Of a stretch of DNA of 64,000 bases, positions 62,485-64,000 are shown piece after piece. Every line of letters starts with the position of its first letter. The stretch's first letter is position 1. The translations under genes were made by a program, and so were the position numbers. Where the stretch lies: the NCBI RefSeq assembly GCF_963678635.1, contig NC_087066.1, positions 56,252,312 to 56,316,311 on the forward strand. The letters are read 5' to 3'. The notes under the pieces were generated by a model. That model saw only the letters and a program-made list of their open reading frames with translations, searched no databases and was not told where the DNA came from. This DNA is from Symsagittifera roscoffensis (Eukaryota; Xenacoelomorpha; Acoela; Convolutidae).

Positions 62485-62707
62485 AAGGGGAATGTTGTGT
62501 TTCATACCATTCTTTTCTTATTCACTTAATTAATCTTAAATTACTTTAATTGGTTAGTTTAGGTTTGACCATGTTATGTTCATTCTCTCCGGCGGCAAGA
62601 ATGCTCTCTCAATTTTTAATGTTTTAACTTTGAGATTAATTCACTTTTCAAAAACATTTTATCTGTAACTAAGTAGAATTAGCTGTAACAAAGAAACATT
62701 TTATCAT
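62485..62707 (+). repeat. Putative partial 3' LTR of second element
   Basis: ACTAAGGGGAA directly before TGTTGTGTTTC looks like a polypurine tract plus LTR start. No second copy exists in the window to confirm it, and the end is not defined. An alternative tract, AAGGGGAGAAAAGGG, lies at about 62,415. Confidence 0.35.
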
Positions 62708-62825
62708 GGACAACGAGTATTTACTCAGCCAAAAGATAATTTAAGTCTGGAAAGAAATTTCACCCAAATTATTGTCTAAATTCAATTATTTTCTGATCGT
62801 CTAATTTGCTTGTCGTCTAATTTCC
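62708..62825. mobile_element. Truncated mariner-like MITE
   Basis: It matches 55,218-55,336 including the right inverted repeat (CTTGTCGTCTAATTTCC) and the flanking TA. The left half is missing. Confidence 0.6.
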
Positions 62826-62905
62826 TAAACCCCAAAAGAAACAAGTATGTCCCATTCAAGTAGCCTTCCCAGTCGAGACGAAAATATCTACTTTCTACTT
62901 AGTAA

Positions 62906-63317
62906 CAGGGGCGGATTAAGTGGGGGGGGGGGGGGGGGGCGTCCCCACTCCTCAGGGATTCGACCCCCTGCCGACCCAAAGGGTCCCCCTTTGGACTGTT
63001 TTGAGCAATCCTTTTTTGGTGACGAACTCTAATATTTTTTAAAGGCGCCTATGGCGCCAATATATACTAATTTTAAGGGAAGAGGGGCGCGGAAAAAACG
63101 CACTTTTTTTTGCAAAAAGTGCGTAAAAACGCATTTTCTGGCCTGTTTTTTCAAAACTTTGCCTGCGGTGCAGAAATTTTGGCCAAAATAGAGTCTTTGT
63201 AGTGCTCTGGGAGAGCTTGGAAAATCAATTTGGTCGACCTAAAAAGAAGGTCGAGAAAACTTTCGAAAATCCTAGATCCTCGACAAAACCCTCGAGAAAA
63301 TCCTAGATCCGCCTCTG
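62906..63317. mobile_element. hAT-like MITE
   Basis: It begins CAGGGGCGGATTAAG (with an ~18-G run) and ends CTAGATCCGCCTCTG. Flanks CTTAGTAA and CTAATCAA match at 5 of 8. The interior includes GAAAATCAATTTGGTCGACC and an inverted GCACTTTTTTTTGCAAAAAGTGC hairpin region. The same left flank as at 55,409 shows that the two regions are duplicates, not independent insertions. Confidence 0.6.
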
Positions 63318-63354
63318 CTAATCAATAATAACTTTTCAGTGTTTTCGTTCCGTG

Positions 63355-63706
63355 AAGGGGCGGATCTGGAATTTTCTCGACGGGGAGGGAGGGGTTTGTC
63401 AAAAATTTTCAAAAATTTTGTCCAATTTTTTTAGTTCAATCAAATTGATTTCCCGAGTGCTCCCAGAACGCTGTCTCTATTTTGATCGAAAACTTAGCGC
63501 CGGAAGCAAAATTTTGAAAAAACTTGTCAAAAATTAGTATATATTGGCGCCAAAGGCAATTTCAGAAAAAAATTTAGGTTCGGTCGGCCTAAAATGGATG
63601 TCATAGACCAAAGGGGGGACCTTTTGGGTGTTGAAGGGGTCAAAGCCTTAACTAAAGCGTCCTTAACACCCCGCCCTACCCCGCCCCCTTCTAAATTCGG
63701 CCCCTG
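63355..63706. mobile_element. hAT-like MITE
   Basis: A sister of 56,580-56,979 with an internal deletion of ~50 bp (around 63,530, where the CGGCGCGCGCTC part is missing). It ends AAATTCGGCCCCTG. Confidence 0.5.
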
Positions 63707-64000
63707 AAAACCAGTTTAACGCAACACTGGTCAAAAACCGTCATCACTCAAGCAGATAGCTGGCCCAGAATCCCACGCTAAGCAATTATATCAAGGAATG
63801 AATTGCATCGATTTCCTGATGGCGCTGCAAAGTTCACGCCACATCCTGCTTTAATTTTTTTTGGTGGGTCCAGACCTTCATCAAGACACTTTTTTGTACT
63901 TTCGCGATTCTAACAACACAAGTGCATCTTCTCTGCAGTTACAGAATAATGCTCCACCAGGTGGGATTTCTTGTCAGCGATTAAATTTCGCTTCTTTTTT
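63707..64000 (-). repeat. Dispersed LDLR-relic repeat, copy 3, cut by window end
   Basis: CCAGTTTAACGCAACACTGG, then GATGGCGCTGCAAAGTTCAC onward, match copies 1 and 2. The window ends before the exon relic would appear. Confidence 0.55.

Larger units (their letters stand above)
59062..62707 (+). mobile_element. 5'-truncated, decayed Ty3/gypsy element
   Basis: It opens inside RNase H and runs through integrase zinc finger, broken core and pol tail to a purine tract (AAGGGGAATGTTGTG at about 62,485) that may mark the 3' LTR start at 62,493. Gag, protease and RT are absent. The opposite orientation, AT-rich codons and different sequence show it is unrelated to the giant element. The right end seems to be cut by a MITE copy at 62,708. 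Confidence 0.7.

Overview
This is a window of an AT-rich animal (metazoan, probably invertebrate) nuclear genome. Two genes with GT-AG introns can be joined by hand. One encodes a secreted protein with ten LDL-receptor class A repeats, a typically metazoan architecture. The rest is mostly transposable-element DNA, and I cannot name the phylum from sequence alone.

Layout. 1-9,036: AT-rich DNA without convincing genes, containing copies of a dispersed repeat family (family A) and small hairpin repeats. 9,037-14,977: a five-exon gene for an unrecognised, probably nuclear 405-residue protein. 15,338-19,178: a six-exon gene for a 743-residue secreted LDLR-A protein whose C-terminal helical region carries a furin-like site. 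19,463-24,710: intergenic DNA with SINE-like and hAT-MITE-like repeats. 24,730-27,240: a degenerate minisatellite with higher-order repeats. 27,620-28,140: a dispersed repeat that carries a decayed copy of one LDLR-A exon.

28,620-54,990: a giant (about 26.4 kb) Ty3/gypsy-type LTR retroelement on the minus strand, visibly richer in GC than its surroundings. Read in its own direction it has a 5' LTR, a 3 kb leader full of ACCCTCCG octamers, gag (coiled coil, capsid, two zinc knuckles), protease, reverse transcriptase, RNase H and integrase. Downstream of integrase is an unusual accessory block: a macrodomain protein, a small ORF, an SGNH (GDSL) hydrolase gene amplified into four tandem 1.35 kb copies, and then four close-packed ORFs (167, 300, 286 and 1130 residues). 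The 300-residue product again looks SGNH-like. The block ends at a 3' LTR. The copy is defective: pol has several in-frame stops and a frameshift, the macrodomain ORF is frameshifted in a GA run, and only one of the four SGNH copies is intact. The accessory block is the most novel content here. A macrodomain plus esterase-like enzymes suggests removal of ADP-ribose and/or acyl marks, perhaps against host defence, but that is inference.

55,085-64,000: mariner-like and hAT-like MITEs, two further copies of the LDLR-exon-bearing repeat, and a 5'-truncated, decayed second Ty3/gypsy element on the plus strand (59,062-62,707).
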